Shown: positions 17,626-27,134 of the stretch, in pieces
Position numbering within the stretch: the stretch's first letter is position 1
How the letters are laid out: each line of letters starts with the position of its first letter
Assembly (NCBI GenBank): GCA_019636755.1
Contig: JAHBWZ010000003.1
Span: 1 to 64,000, forward strand
DNA: 64,000 nucleotides
From: Phycisphaeraceae bacterium
GTDB taxonomy: Bacteria > Planctomycetota > Phycisphaerae > Phycisphaerales > SM1A02
Direction: 5' to 3'
Made by a program: the position numbers and the translations under genes
Notes under the pieces: generated by a model
What the model saw: the letters and a program-made list of their open reading frames with translations, nothing else
Database searches by the model: none
What the model was told of the DNA's origin: nothing

Positions 17626-19038
17626 TCAGTGCGCGGACGCGGGCCGCAGGGGATCGGTCGCCGGGGCCTCCGCCTCCGCGGCCACGCCCGCCCGCATGAG
17701 CAGCAGGAATCCCAGGACCGCCGCGAACAGCGACCCGGTCAGGATGCCGACCTTCGCCGACTGCGCCAGGTCCTGGGAGCGGAATGCCAGGTTGCTGATG
17801 AAGAGGCTCATGGTGAAGCCGATGCCGCAGAGCATCGACGCGCCGAACGCGTGCCGCCAGGTCATGCCCGCGGGCAGCGCGCCCAGTCCCGACTTCACCG
17901 CAAGCCATGTCGCCAGCATGATGCCGATCGGCTTGCCGAGCAGCAGGCCCAGCGCGACGCCCAGGCCGGCGGAACTGGCCATCGCGGCGTCGAATCCCTG
18001 CGTCATGTGCACGCCGGCATTCGCGAGTGCGAACACGGGCATGATGCCGAACGCCACCCACGGGTGCAGGTTGTGCTCGAGGCGGTTGAGCGGCGTCTGG
18101 ACCAGGTCGCACGCCCGCTCGATGCCCTGCACGTAGCCCTGGCTCTGCTGGTCGGAGAGGATGTTCTCCTTCGCGGCGCCGGACTTCTCGAAACGATCCA
18201 GCATCTGGCGGACGAACGCCACGAAGGAACTGCCCGGGATGCGCATGCGGGACGGGATGGTCAGCGCGAGCAGCACGCCGCCGATGGTCGCATGGACGCC
18301 GGACTGCAGGAGCATGAGCCAGAGGACGACGCCGATGAGGCCGTAGGTGATCGGGGATCGGACGCCTGCCCAGTTGAGAACGGCCGAGAGGATGATGAGC
18401 GCGGTGGAGATCTCCAGGGCAAGGAAGGAGAACTCGTTCGTGTAGAAGAGGGCAATCATGACCACCGCGCCGATGTCATCGACGATGGCGAGGGCGGTGA
18501 CGAAGACCTTGACGGCCAGCGGCACGCGGCTCCCGAGGACCGCGAGTACGCCGATGGCGAACGCGATGTCGGTGGCGGCGGGGATCGCCCAGCCGTGCAG
18601 CGCATCGGTCTCCTCGCTTCCACTGGAGCGCAGGAGCACGACGCCGACATAGATCAGGGCGGGGACCACCATGCCGCCCACCGCTGCGGCCGCCGGCAGG
18701 GCCGCCCGGCGGAACGATGCCAGTTCGCCGACCAGCAGTTCGCGCTTGATCTCGAGTCCCACCACGAAGAAGAAGATGGCCATGAGGCCGTCGTTGACGA
18801 AGTGGTGGAGCGACATCCGGAGGATCGACGAGCCGAAGCCGACCTCGACTTCCGTATGCCAGAAGTGCTCGTAGCTCTCATGCCACGGCGAGTTCGCCCA
18901 CGCCATCGCGATGACCGTGCAGATGAGCAGCAGGACGCCGGCCGACGCCTCGACCCGGAGAAACTGCGTGACGGGATACAGCAGCTTGTCGATGGGGCGC
19001 CGGGCGAGATCCGGGACGCTGAGGACGGTCTTTGCCAT
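17626..19038 (-). CDS. nhaA: Na+/H+ antiporter NhaA
   Basis: This 470-residue inner-membrane antiporter exchanges Na+ for H+ to control internal pH and sodium. Hallmarks are FFFVVGLEIKRELLVGEL, AIPAATDIAFAIGVLAVLG (with the paired aspartates further on in ALAIVDDIGAVVMIALFY), GVHATIGGVLLALTIP and FGASMLCGIGFTMSLFI. Length and segment order fit NhaA, with an ~40-residue cytoplasmic loop around KSGAAKENILSDQQSQG. The start at 19038 (MAKTVLSVPDLA) is chosen for the absence of protein-like sequence upstream and a possible -10 box 60 bases before it. It probably shares a transcript with the YdeP-like gene downstream. Confidence 0.93.
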   Translation of the reverse strand: MAKTVLSVPDLARRPIDKLLYPVTQFLRVEASAGVLLLICTVIAMAWANSPWHESYEHFWHTEVEVGFGSSILRMSLHHFVNDGLMAIFFFVVGLEIKRELLVGELASFRRAALPAAAAVGGMVVPALIYVGVVLLRSSGSEETDALHGWAIPAATDIAFAIGVLAVLGSRVPLAVKVFVTALAIVDDIGAVVMIALFYTNEFSFLALEISTALIILSAVLNWAGVRSPITYGLIGVVLWLMLLQSGVHATIGGVLLALTIPSRMRIPGSSFVAFVRQMLDRFEKSGAAKENILSDQQSQGYVQGIERACDLVQTPLNRLEHNLHPWVAFGIMPVFALANAGVHMTQGFDAAMASSAGLGVALGLLLGKPIGIMLATWLAVKSGLGALPAGMTWRHAFGASMLCGIGFTMSLFISNLAFRSQDLAQSAKVGILTGSLFAAVLGFLLLMRAGVAAEAEAPATDPLRPASAH

Positions 19039-19105
19039 GCGGAAGGGCCCTTGGTCTGTGGGGCACGATCGCCGCTGCCGGCGCGGCGGATCGGCGCGAA
19101 TCCCC

Positions 19106-19111
19106 ATTATC
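19106..19111 (-). promoter_or_regulatory. possible -10 box (GATAAT) for nhaA
   Basis: Read on the minus strand the hexamer is GATAAT, one mismatch from consensus and rare in such GC-rich DNA. It lies about 68 bases upstream of the nhaA ATG. No good -35 box is at the usual distance. Confidence 0.35.
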
Positions 19112-19291
19112 GGATGATCGAGATCGGAACCTTCGTGATGATCGATGCCGTCGCGGCCGGGATCGGAGCCGGGATCGTGCGCCGGCTTGTCCGGTCGCAT
19201 GATCCGGCCGACCGATGCCGCAGCGCGACATGCCCGCGTGGTCCGTGCACCGTGGACCGGGCGCGGCGCTGGACGCGCGGGAGTTGCGCCT

Positions 19292-22189
19292 GTGAACAGC
19301 GGGAATCCATCCGAGCGAAGCGAGAGTCAGCCGGCCAGGCGAAGCGAGAGGAAGCCGGTCGATCGCGGCGCCGAGACGCTTCCCGGCAGGGACGCCGCGC
19401 CGGACCGCGGCCTGCGCGGGGCGGAGGCTCCGGGCGGCGGGGCCGCGCCCGGGCAGGTGGCGCGCTACCGGATCCTCCGGCTTCTCGGCGAGGGCGGCAT
19501 GGGAAGCGTGTATCTGGCGGAGCAGGAGAGCCCGCGACGCCGCGTGGCGCTCAAGGTCATCCGCCCGGGCATCACCACGCCGTCGCTGCTGCGCCGCTTC
19601 GATCTGGAGGCGGAGGTTCTCGGCCGGCTCCAGCATCCCGGGATCGCGCAGGTGTACGAGGCGGGCACGATCGACTTCGGCGCCGGCGCGCAGCCGTTCT
19701 TCGCGATGGAGCTGGTCGACGGCCGGTCGATCGCCGACGCGGCGCGAACGGATGCGATGGATACGCGGGCGCGGCTGGAACTGGTCGCACGCATCTGCGA
19801 CGCCGTGCATCACGCCCACCAGAAGGGCGTGATCCACCGGGACCTCAAGCCGGGAAACATCCTGGTCGCGCCGCGGACCGATGAGTCGGGCCGACCGGAT
19901 CCGGTCGGGCAGCCCAAGGTGCTCGACTTCGGCGTCGCCCGCGTCACGGACGCCGACCGCCACGCCGCCACCCTGGAGACCGGCGTCGGGCAGGTCGTCG
20001 GCACGATTCCGTACATGAGCCCCGAGCAGATCGTCGGCGACACCGACGCCATCGACATCCGGTCCGATGTCTACGCCATCGGCGTGATCGCATACGAACT
20101 GCTGACCGGTCGCAGGCCGCACGTGCTCGACCGCGTCACGCTGGCGCAGGCGGCGCGGATCATCACGGAACACGATCCCGATCCCCTCAGCAGCATCCGA
20201 TCGGAACTGCGCGGCGACGTGGACACGATCGTCCGCAAGGCGATCCGCCGGGATCGCGAGGCGCGATACGACTCCGCCGCGGATCTCGCGGCGGACATCC
20301 GCCGATACCTGCGCAGTGAGCCGATCACCGCGCGGCCGCCGTCGGTGATCTATCACGTGAGCCGATTCGTCCGTCGTCACCGCGCGCTGAGTGCCAGCGT
20401 GTGCCTGCTCCTCCTGTCGCTGATCGCGGGCATCGTCCTGTCGGCCTCGGGCTTCGCGATGGCGAGCCGGCAGCGCGACCGCGCCGTAAAGTCCGGACTC
20501 GACGCGACGGCGGCGCGCGACGAAGCCCTGCAGGCGGCCATCGAGGCCGAGCGGGCGCGTCGCGAAGCGGAGCGTGCCTTTGCCCGGGCGAAGGGGATCA
20601 ACGACTTCCTGGTGCGCGACCTGCTGGGCGCGGCGGATCCTGCCGCGGCGCAGGGAGAGACGATCACCGTGGAGATGGTGCTGGCGGAGGCGGTGCGGCG
20701 GGTCGATCGGGCCCTGGGCGATGCGCCGGACCTTGCCGGCGCGATCCACCAGACGATCGGCAAGACATACATGGGGCTCGGTCGCTATGACGAGGGGCTG
20801 GCCGCCTTCGGTCGGTCCGTCGCGGCGTACGAGAGCGCGCACGGCGCGCGGTCCAGTGAAGCGCTCTCCGTCACCGTCGAGTCCGCCGCGGCGCTCGTGT
20901 ACCTCGGGCGCCCGGCCGAGGCCGAAGCGGCTCTCCGCGACGCGCTGCCGGACCTCCGCGCGGCGCTGGGCGAGGATGCGGAAGCGGTCATCATCGGCGA
21001 GTCGATCCTGGCCGTCAGTTTCAGCGATCGCGGCCGGCTGGACGAGGTCGAAGCGACCCTCGGACCGCTGCTGGCGCGGGCGCGCCGCGCCCTGGGAGAG
21101 GAGCACGAACAGACGGGGATCATCGCGAACAACTACGGCTACCTGCTGGCCGACCTGGGCCGGTTCGCGGAGGCGGAAGAGATCTTCCGTCGACTCTACG
21201 ACGCCCGGCGCGCGCGACTGGGCGCGGATCATCCGCGGACGATGCTGGCCGCGGGCAACCTGGCGATCACGCTCGTCGACCTCGGGCGCCTGGGCGATGC
21301 GGGTGCGTTCTATGAGACGGAAGTCGTCGCCCGAAGCCGGGTCGTCTTCGGTGACGGTCATCCGCACACGATCAATGCGATGGCGAACCTGGCGTCGATG
21401 CGCCGCATGGACGGGCGATCCGACCTGGCGGTCACGATCATGGAGGAAGTGGTCGCACGGTCCACCGACACGCTGGGCGCCCGGCATCCATCCGTGCTCG
21501 GGCACACGGTGGAACTGGCCGGACAGTACACCGCCCTCGGACGGCACGAGGAGGCCGTGGCGCTGAACCGCGCCGTCGCCGCGCAGGGTCAGACGGCCTT
21601 CGGCGAAGATCATCCGCGCTACTTCCACGCGCTGAATGCACTCGGCATCGCGCTTGCCGCCGCGGGCGACCACCACGCCGCGATCGAGTCCTTCCGGACC
21701 GCGCTCGACGGCCGTGGCCGTGTCCTGGGCGCTGACCATCCGGCCACGCTGGCGACCCGGCACAACCTCGGGGCGGCGCTGGTGCGGATCGGCGCCGCGA
21801 GCGAGGCGCGACGGATGTTCGAATCGGCACTCGCCGGCCGGCTGACCGCGCTGGGTTCCGATCACCCGGATGTCGCCGCGACCCGCGCCGCGCTGGCCGA
21901 CCTCCTGGCGCGCGAGGGCGATGCCGGTGAGGCGATCGATCTGCTGCGGGCCGCGTTCGATACCCGACGCACCGGACAGGGACTGGCGCATCGGGAGACG
22001 ATGCACACCGCCTGCGCGCTGGTGCGCGCGCTGCTCTCGGCCGGCGCCGCAGATGAAGCCCTGGCGATCGTCGAACTGTTCACGATCCCGGAGGGTGCCG
22101 CCGCGGATGGCGCGAATGCCGGCGACGTGTGGACGACACTGCACGTCCTGCGCGGCCAGGTGCTGGAGATGCTCGGGCGGTCGCGGTGA
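19292..22189 (+). CDS. transmembrane Ser/Thr protein kinase with tetratricopeptide-like repeats
   Basis: About 965 residues from a GTG at 19292, which has GGGAG eight bases upstream. A longer frame from 19145 adds only Arg-rich sequence without a ribosome site, so the start is uncertain. The kinase domain (~60-330) has the loop GEGGMGSVYLAEQ, ATP lysine in VALKV, catalytic HRDLKPGN, DFGVAR and the activation-segment end GTIPYMSPEQ. A single membrane span, CLLLLSLIAGIVLSASGFAM, follows, then a short coiled coil. About 500 residues of TPR-type repeats come next, marked by recurring GxDHPxTxxAxxNL motifs (GADHPRTMLAAGNLA, GADHPATLATRHNLG). This layout is typical of planctomycete eukaryotic-like kinases, where the outer repeats are thought to bind partners. 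No cognate phosphatase is adjacent. Confidence 0.88.
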   Translation: MNSGNPSERSESQPARRSERKPVDRGAETLPGRDAAPDRGLRGAEAPGGGAAPGQVARYRILRLLGEGGMGSVYLAEQESPRRRVALKVIRPGITTPSLLRRFDLEAEVLGRLQHPGIAQVYEAGTIDFGAGAQPFFAMELVDGRSIADAARTDAMDTRARLELVARICDAVHHAHQKGVIHRDLKPGNILVAPRTDESGRPDPVGQPKVLDFGVARVTDADRHAATLETGVGQVVGTIPYMSPEQIVGDTDAIDIRSDVYAIGVIAYELLTGRRPHVLDRVTLAQAARIITEHDPDPLSSIRSELRGDVDTIVRKAIRRDREARYDSAADLAADIRRYLRSEPITARPPSVIYHVSRFVRRHRALSASVCLLLLSLIAGIVLSASGFAMASRQRDRAVKSGLDATAARDEALQAAIEAERARREAERAFARAKGINDFLVRDLLGAADPAAAQGETITVEMVLAEAVRRVDRALGDAPDLAGAIHQTIGKTYMGLGRYDEGLAAFGRSVAAYESAHGARSSEALSVTVESAAALVYLGRPAEAEAALRDALPDLRAALGEDAEAVIIGESILAVSFSDRGRLDEVEATLGPLLARARRALGEEHEQTGIIANNYGYLLADLGRFAEAEEIFRRLYDARRARLGADHPRTMLAAGNLAITLVDLGRLGDAGAFYETEVVARSRVVFGDGHPHTINAMANLASMRRMDGRSDLAVTIMEEVVARSTDTLGARHPSVLGHTVELAGQYTALGRHEEAVALNRAVAAQGQTAFGEDHPRYFHALNALGIALAAAGDHHAAIESFRTALDGRGRVLGADHPATLATRHNLGAALVRIGAASEARRMFESALAGRLTALGSDHPDVAATRAALADLLAREGDAGEAIDLLRAAFDTRRTGQGLAHRETMHTACALVRALLSAGAADEALAIVELFTIPEGAAADGANAGDVWTTLHVLRGQVLEMLGRSR

Positions 22190-22259
22190 GGCCGGCGCCT
22201 GAGTCGTCGAGAGGGACGGTGGAGGCGGGAGGCATGGCGATGGCGCGGCGCGTCCGCGA

Positions 22260-23130
22260 CCGATGCGTGTGCGTGCGCGCGCTCGATGTCATTCGGAGAC
22301 CACCGCAGGGCCTGTGGATGACCTCGGTCTCCTTGAGCATGTCGGTCTTCCGTACGGGTGCGCGAGCGCAGGGGGGCTGAGCCCCCCCTGCAACCCCCTT
22401 GCGCGCAGGAGGGTGGTGGTGGTCGGCCGGCGCGCGAGTGGTGGAATCTGCGCGCATGGGGTCCAGCGTCGTGCGCTGAGGTCCTCTGGCGGCACGGCGC
22501 GTCCGTGATCGATGCATTGCGCGAGAAGGCGCCTCCGGGATCATCCATCCGCGAGGGGGGGGTTGCAGGGGGGCGCTTCAGCCCCCCTGCGCTTGCGCGT
22601 CCAGGAAGCGCGAACACTCGCGGCGCAATGCTCTGGTGCATCGTCGAGGTCATTGACTCGTTCATGCGTGCGGGCGCGCGCGTGCTCGCTCGCTCGAGGT
22701 CACTTCGGGGACCACGGTTGGCGTCGGGTCTCCCTGGATCCTGCAGATCTTCGTTGGACTGCGCGAGCGCAGGGGGGGCTGAGGCCCCCCCTGCAACCCC
22801 CTTGCGCGCAGGAGGGTGGTCGTGGTCAGCCGGCGCGCGAGTGGTGGCAGCGGCGCGCATCGGGTCCGGGGTTGCGCGGTCAGGACCTCTGCCGACGACG
22901 GCGCGTCCGGCGCGGCGCGTCCGCGTTCGATGATTCGCGAGCCAGGGCGCTCCCGCCGTCGTCCATTCGCCGGGGGGGTTGCAGGGGGGCGCTTCAGCCC
23001 CCCTGCGCTCGCGCGTGCCGAAAGCGATGGCGTGCATGGCGCCATGCCCAGGTGCATTGTCAGGATTGCTGACTCGTGCATGCGCGGGCGCGCGCTTGAT
23101 CGCTCGATCTCTCTCACAGCGTCCACGCGT
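22260..23130. repeat. tandem hairpin-bounded repeat units (two full, one partial)
   Basis: Two ~400-base units run in tandem, about 22260-22665 and 22666-23070, with the start of a third. Each has hairpin A (CAGGGGGGCTGAGCCCCCC type, 22369-22390 and 22769-22794), a conserved ~190-base interior (shared gtcagccggcgcgcgagtgg or close), hairpin B (GCAGGGGGGCGCTTCAGCCC, 22565-22590 and 22981-23006), then a ~170-base tail ending in gactcgttcatgcgtgcggg or close. A and B are roughly inverted relative to each other. The strands carry only short or low-complexity frames. A reverse-orientation relative lies at 30740-31245. The stretch 22190-22260 and 23130-23357 holds no supported gene. Confidence 0.75.
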
Positions 23131-23357
23131 GCACGCCGATGTCGGCCGCCATCGTCTTCGCGGCCGAGCGACTTCTGCCCACGCGCGCGACAGGCTGAAG
23201 ACCTGCCCGTGGTGCGTGGTGTCGAACATCTGGTGTCGATGATGCGGACCTGCCATGACGTCTCTCTACAGGGACGGTGGTTCGTGCGCGACGGTCGATC
23301 CGTGAGGCGATTGACTCACCGTCTGTGCACCGCCCTGTTCATGGACATGATCATTGC

Positions 23358-23385
23358 TTGACACGCGCGGTCGACGCGGTACAGT
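23358..23385 (+). promoter_or_regulatory. sigma70-type promoter upstream of HAF-repeat protein
   Basis: A perfect -35 box TTGACA (23358-23363) is followed after 16 bases by TACAGT (23380-23385). Transcription would start near 23392, leaving a leader of about 270 bases before the ATG at 23663. This is one of the two best promoters in the window. It lies just past the repeat tract. Confidence 0.65.
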
Positions 23386-23406
23386 GTCCACTGTCCGATC
23401 ACGCCC

Positions 23407-23685
23407 ATGTCACTTCAGGGCGCGGCGGTCGGGAACGCAGGGGTCCGGTGGACCCCTCCGGTCGAGACAGTCCGGTCGAATCACTCCGGACGACAATCGA
23501 GGAAGGGATGCGGGCCGGGCCTGCATCCGGGATCGGTCGAGGGCCCTGTCGTGAGACGACTCGAGGGCCCTGTCGAGGGCCCTGTCGAGGGCCCTGTCGA
23601 GGGCCCTGTCGTATTGGGCCCGGGGTACGCCGAATCGGCCCACGGGGCCGGGGAGTGCGGTGATGGGACGGAATGCGCGGGGTGA
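23407..23685 (+). CDS. possible 92-residue leader ORF
   Basis: An open frame begins with ATG 23407, about 15 bases after the predicted transcription start, and ends inside the next gene with a 23-base overlap. It reads a tandem VEGP repeat from the 12-base DNA array. There is no Shine-Dalgarno motif and no known domain. The frame may be an accident of the array length being divisible by three. I list it because of its position between promoter and gene. Confidence 0.2.
   Translation: MSLQGAAVGNAGVRWTPPVETVRSNHSGRQSRKGCGPGLHPGSVEGPVVRRLEGPVEGPVEGPVEGPVVLGPGYAESAHGAGECGDGTECAG
23539..23610. repeat. 12-base tandem array (GAGGGCCCTGTC)
   Basis: Four perfect head-to-tail copies of GAGGGCCCTGTC span 23563-23610. 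One more copy at 23539-23550 is separated by a 12-base degenerate unit. Each copy contains the palindrome GGGCCC. The array lies in the leader of the gene starting at 23663. Confidence 0.9.
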
Positions 23686-25258
23686 CACGGGCCGGATCGC
23701 GGGCGGCGTGCAGCGTCGGCGCGCGCCTGGTGGGGTGGAGGTGCAGGTGGTGTCGGGGGCGCCGGCTGCGGCTTGGGGGGCGGCAGATGCAAGGGACGTG
23801 TCGAGTGCGCGCCGGGCGGACCGCGCGCAGAGCAGCGCCGACGTGGTCAGCCGACCGTGGCGCAGTCCCGGGCGTGGGCATGATGTGGTGCTTCGCGCAG
23901 CGCTGTCTGTGGGCGTCGTTGCGCTGCTTCTCGCAGGTGTTGTCGGTCTGGCGCAGCGAGCGGTGGCCGGTGATGGGGCGAAAGACTCCGGGGGTGGCGG
24001 GGATCCCGGGGGGTCTGGGGGCGCCGGCGCGGGCGGACTGGTCGGGCCGTGCTCCGGCGTGCACGAGGGAGACCTTCCGTATCCGCCATGCTACCGGTTC
24101 GCGCGGGTGATCACGATGGGAGGCTGCGGTACAGGTGTCGGCACGGTGAACAATCACGGGGACATCTGTGGTTTCTTCGTATGTGGCGGGGCAACCTCTC
24201 GCCGCGCAGCGGCTTGGCCGATGACGGGTGGCATGGTGACGCCGCCGTGGCCGCCGGGGGCGGGGTGGAGCGATGCGTTCGCGATCAATGACGCGGGGTG
24301 GGTGACGGGGATTGTGGATATCGCCGGTGACCAGTATGGTCAGCTCTCCTTCCTGTGGAACATCCACACGAACGAGTTCGAGATGATCTACCCGCCGTTC
24401 GTGAACGGTGAGCAGGGAACGAGCATCCAGGCCAATGCGATCTCCGAGGGCAGAACAGTCGTCGGGTACTTCTACACGGCGTACCCGGAGAGTCACCCGC
24501 ACGCGTTCCGCTGGAAGGACGGGCAGTTCGAACTGTTCGTGGGGGCGTTCTCGGGGACGCGGAGCCAGGGCTGGGCGATCGCAGACTCGGGCATCATGGG
24601 CGGGAACGTTGGCGTGCGATCGAGCCCGGCCAATCCCGCGCACCCGTTCGTGATCGCGGACGGAGCGATCACCGAACTGCCATCGTACGGGGACTGGTTC
24701 TCGACGAGCATCGAGGGGATCACTGACGACGGCACGTTCATTGCAATGACGTATCAGCCCGGCAGCGGGGGTGCCCGCATCGGCCTGATGGGCGACGCGA
24801 GCGGCTATCTGTGCGAACTGATGGCGGACCGCCCGCCGGACCTGGTCCGCAGGGTGATGCCGAGCGGAATCAACGACTCGGGTGATGTGGTCGGGCATGT
24901 CAGTTACCTCAACGGCGCTGGAGCTCATGCGCTGGTCTGGCGCAGCGGTGGCGCGCGGAGGCTGCGGGATCTGGTGATGGCGCCGCCCTCCTTCGGTCCC
25001 ATGCCGATCAACCTGGGGTCGCCTTCCCCGATCAGTCAGAACGGCCAGGTCGTTGCGATCGGCGGCGGCGGCAACTTCCACCTCGTACCTGCGGCGCCGG
25101 CGAACGAAGATCTCAACGGCGACTGCCGCGTGGACTTCAGGGACCTGCTGATCCTGCTGAGCCGCTGGGGCAGCAGTGGATTCGGCGACTTCAACGGCGA
25201 TGACGTGATCGACCACAAGGACCTCTGGCATCTCTTCGACCACTGGTGGGCGCCGTAG
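23663..25258 (+). CDS. secreted HAF-repeat protein with C-terminal dockerin-like pair
   Basis: The protein is 531 residues. An unusually long N-terminal region of ~75 residues precedes the hydrophobic segment AALSVGVVALLLAGVVGLA, so it is either a long signal or a membrane anchor. A Gly-rich linker follows, then five or so HAF-type repeats (WSDAFAINDAGWVTG, IQANAISEGRTVVGYF, QGWAIADSGIMGG, MPSGINDSGDVVGHV). HAF repeats are short extracellular repeats thought to form a propeller-like fold. It ends with DLNGDCRVDFRDLLILLSRW and DFNGDDVIDHKDLWHLF, two dockerin-like calcium loops at the extreme C-terminus. The ATG at 23663 is preferred over the overlapping GTG at 23660 because GGGGAG is well spaced to it. 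Confidence 0.8.
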   Translation: MGRNARGDTGRIAGGVQRRRAPGGVEVQVVSGAPAAAWGAADARDVSSARRADRAQSSADVVSRPWRSPGRGHDVVLRAALSVGVVALLLAGVVGLAQRAVAGDGAKDSGGGGDPGGSGGAGAGGLVGPCSGVHEGDLPYPPCYRFARVITMGGCGTGVGTVNNHGDICGFFVCGGATSRRAAAWPMTGGMVTPPWPPGAGWSDAFAINDAGWVTGIVDIAGDQYGQLSFLWNIHTNEFEMIYPPFVNGEQGTSIQANAISEGRTVVGYFYTAYPESHPHAFRWKDGQFELFVGAFSGTRSQGWAIADSGIMGGNVGVRSSPANPAHPFVIADGAITELPSYGDWFSTSIEGITDDGTFIAMTYQPGSGGARIGLMGDASGYLCELMADRPPDLVRRVMPSGINDSGDVVGHVSYLNGAGAHALVWRSGGARRLRDLVMAPPSFGPMPINLGSPSPISQNGQVVAIGGGGNFHLVPAAPANEDLNGDCRVDFRDLLILLSRWGSSGFGDFNGDDVIDHKDLWHLFDHWWAP

Positions 25259-25377
25259 TCGGTGTCTGGTCGGTGGCCGTGTGACGTGATTCGACAGGCG
25301 GTGTGACGCGGGATGTCCCGTCGAAGCGGGATGGCGCGATCATGCCGTCCGGACCCTGTGCAACGGAGACATCCAGG

Positions 25378-27081
25378 ATGAAGACGATCCGTGATATTCT
25401 GCACGGCGGCTGTGGGTGCGCCTTGGCGCTGCTCGCGGCGGCGCATCCGGCGCAGAGCGACATCATCCGAGTTCACCCGAATCCGCCCGCAAGCGGGCCG
25501 TGGCAGGATGCTGAGACGACGATCGAGGATGCGCTCGCACTTGCCGGGCACGAGGACGAGATCTGGATCTACCAGGGCACCTACGTGCCCGGTGCGCCCG
25601 GTACGGAGCGCACCGACACGTTCCTTCTGCCAGAGGATGACGGCCTCTACACCCTCGCCGGGAACTTCAACGGGACGGAAGAGTTCATCACCGAGCGCGA
25701 CCACGTCAACCCCGCCCACGCCACGATTCTCAGCGGGCTGTTCGGACAGGATCCGGGTGATCCGGGTGGTCGGGTGTTCCACGTGGTCACGGGTGTGGCG
25801 GGGCTCAATCAGCAGACCGTCCGGTACCGACTGGACGCGCTGACGATCCGCCACGGCTGGGCGACGGGCCAGGATGGTGACCCGCACAGCTGGCCGGAGG
25901 AACAGCCGAGTGCAGCCGCTGGCGGAGGGGTCTATCTCTTCACCACGGCGGCCGCGTTGACGCTCTGCACGCTCGAGAACAATTACGCGGGGAGCAGGGA
26001 CACGCCCAATCCGGACACCTGCTACAACTATCCTGGGACGGGGGGTGCGATCTTCCAGCACTCACAGATCTCGCCCGTGACGACGATCCAGGACGACTAC
26101 TCGCTGGACCTGGTCGCGTGCACGTTCAAGGACAACGAGGCATGGTTCGAAGGACGCGGTGGCGCGATCGGCGGGACCAATGTGTACATCCGAGCGGTGA
26201 ACACGGTCTTCTTCCAGAACCGTGCGATCGGAAGCGCATGCGTCACATCCGAGATCACCATCCCGTATGACGCATTCGGTGGTGCGGTCGCCCTGCTCGG
26301 TCCAGCGGACAGCGCCACATTCGTCAACTGCACCATCGTCGACAACGAGGCGATCAGCGGAGACCCGGGAGAAACCGTCGCCGAAGGCGGGGTGCTCTAT
26401 GGGGGCAACCAGACCGAGGTGGTGGTCCACAACTCGATCGTCCGGGGCAACCTTGCGGACGAGGTACTGGAGCACATCGCCAACACCGGGACGGTCACCG
26501 TCACCTACACCAACATCGAGGGCGGCTGGTCGGGTACGGGGAACATCGACGCGGACCCGCTGTTCGTCAATCGCAGCATCGGCAATCTGCGGCTTCAGGC
26601 ATGCTCTCCGTCGATCGACGCGGGCGACGAGGGCCTGATGGTGGCGGACGTCCACGACATCAACCGCAACGATGATCTCGAGGAGCCGGCGCCGGATCGG
26701 GACCTGCTGGCCCGCGTCGCGGGGAGTGTGCTCTGCACGTCGGGCACGGTGGACCAGGGCGCGTTTGAGCGCCCGTTTCACCCGGCCGACTTCGACTGCA
26801 ACTCTGCAGTCGACTTCCAGGACCTGCTGGTCCTCCTGGCCGCATATGGGGACTGTCCCGAGTCACCGGACCCATGTCCATGGGATCTCGACGGAAACGG
26901 CGCCGTGGGATTCTCTGATCTCCTCATTCTGCTCTCCTGGTGGACCAGCGACTCGCAGTCCTGTCTGCACGTCACGCTGGGCTCGATCTGGGACTGCATC
27001 AACGAGATCGGTCTTGCGCCCGAGGACCGCGCGAAACTGGAAGCCTGCATCGAAGCGATGATCATCAACGGCACGCCGTAG
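25378..27081 (+). CDS. secreted right-handed beta-helix protein with dockerin-like pair
   Basis: The 567-residue product opens MKTIRDILHGGCGCALALLA, a signal peptide cut near AQS. The body resembles polymorphic outer-membrane or parallel beta-helix proteins: AGHEDEIWIYQGTY, ATILSGLFGQ, GGAIFQHSQ, VNCTIVDNEAISGD, VHNSIVRGN, IEGGWSGTGNIDADPLFVN and SPSIDAGD. This string of motifs is typical of surface proteins with choice-of-anchor ends. Near the C-terminus are FDCNSAVDFQDLLVLLAAYG and DLDGNGAVGFSDLLILLSWW, then about 50 extra residues rich in acidic and hydrophobic positions. The ATG at 25378 has GGAGA upstream and begins the signal. It probably sits on the cell surface or is released. It lies 119 bases behind the HAF-repeat gene. 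Confidence 0.8.
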   Translation: MKTIRDILHGGCGCALALLAAAHPAQSDIIRVHPNPPASGPWQDAETTIEDALALAGHEDEIWIYQGTYVPGAPGTERTDTFLLPEDDGLYTLAGNFNGTEEFITERDHVNPAHATILSGLFGQDPGDPGGRVFHVVTGVAGLNQQTVRYRLDALTIRHGWATGQDGDPHSWPEEQPSAAAGGGVYLFTTAAALTLCTLENNYAGSRDTPNPDTCYNYPGTGGAIFQHSQISPVTTIQDDYSLDLVACTFKDNEAWFEGRGGAIGGTNVYIRAVNTVFFQNRAIGSACVTSEITIPYDAFGGAVALLGPADSATFVNCTIVDNEAISGDPGETVAEGGVLYGGNQTEVVVHNSIVRGNLADEVLEHIANTGTVTVTYTNIEGGWSGTGNIDADPLFVNRSIGNLRLQACSPSIDAGDEGLMVADVHDINRNDDLEEPAPDRDLLARVAGSVLCTSGTVDQGAFERPFHPADFDCNSAVDFQDLLVLLAAYGDCPESPDPCPWDLDGNGAVGFSDLLILLSWWTSDSQSCLHVTLGSIWDCINEIGLAPEDRAKLEACIEAMIINGTP

Positions 27082-27134
27082 CCCGCACGCCGCCGCGGCG
27101 AGCGCCGCATGATCTCATCGACCCATGGCCTGTC

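Noticed and set aside
19145-19291. Longer N-terminus for the kinase from ATG 19145 or an internal ATG
   Set aside because: The added residues are Arg/Ala-rich without a ribosome site, while the GTG at 19292 has GGGAG at good distance. I cannot exclude the longer form.
18878-22144. ~1090-codon minus-strand frame opposite the kinase
   Set aside because: No domain and no start signal; the plus strand shows all kinase motifs and repeats.
22369-23006. G/C hairpins read as simple rho-independent terminators of the kinase gene
   Set aside because: The first begins 180 bases after the stop, they lack T-runs, recur in pairs and belong to larger repeated units.
23539-23610. Regularly repeated 12-base units considered as a CRISPR array
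   Set aside because: Units are far too short, have no variable spacers, and no cas gene is near.
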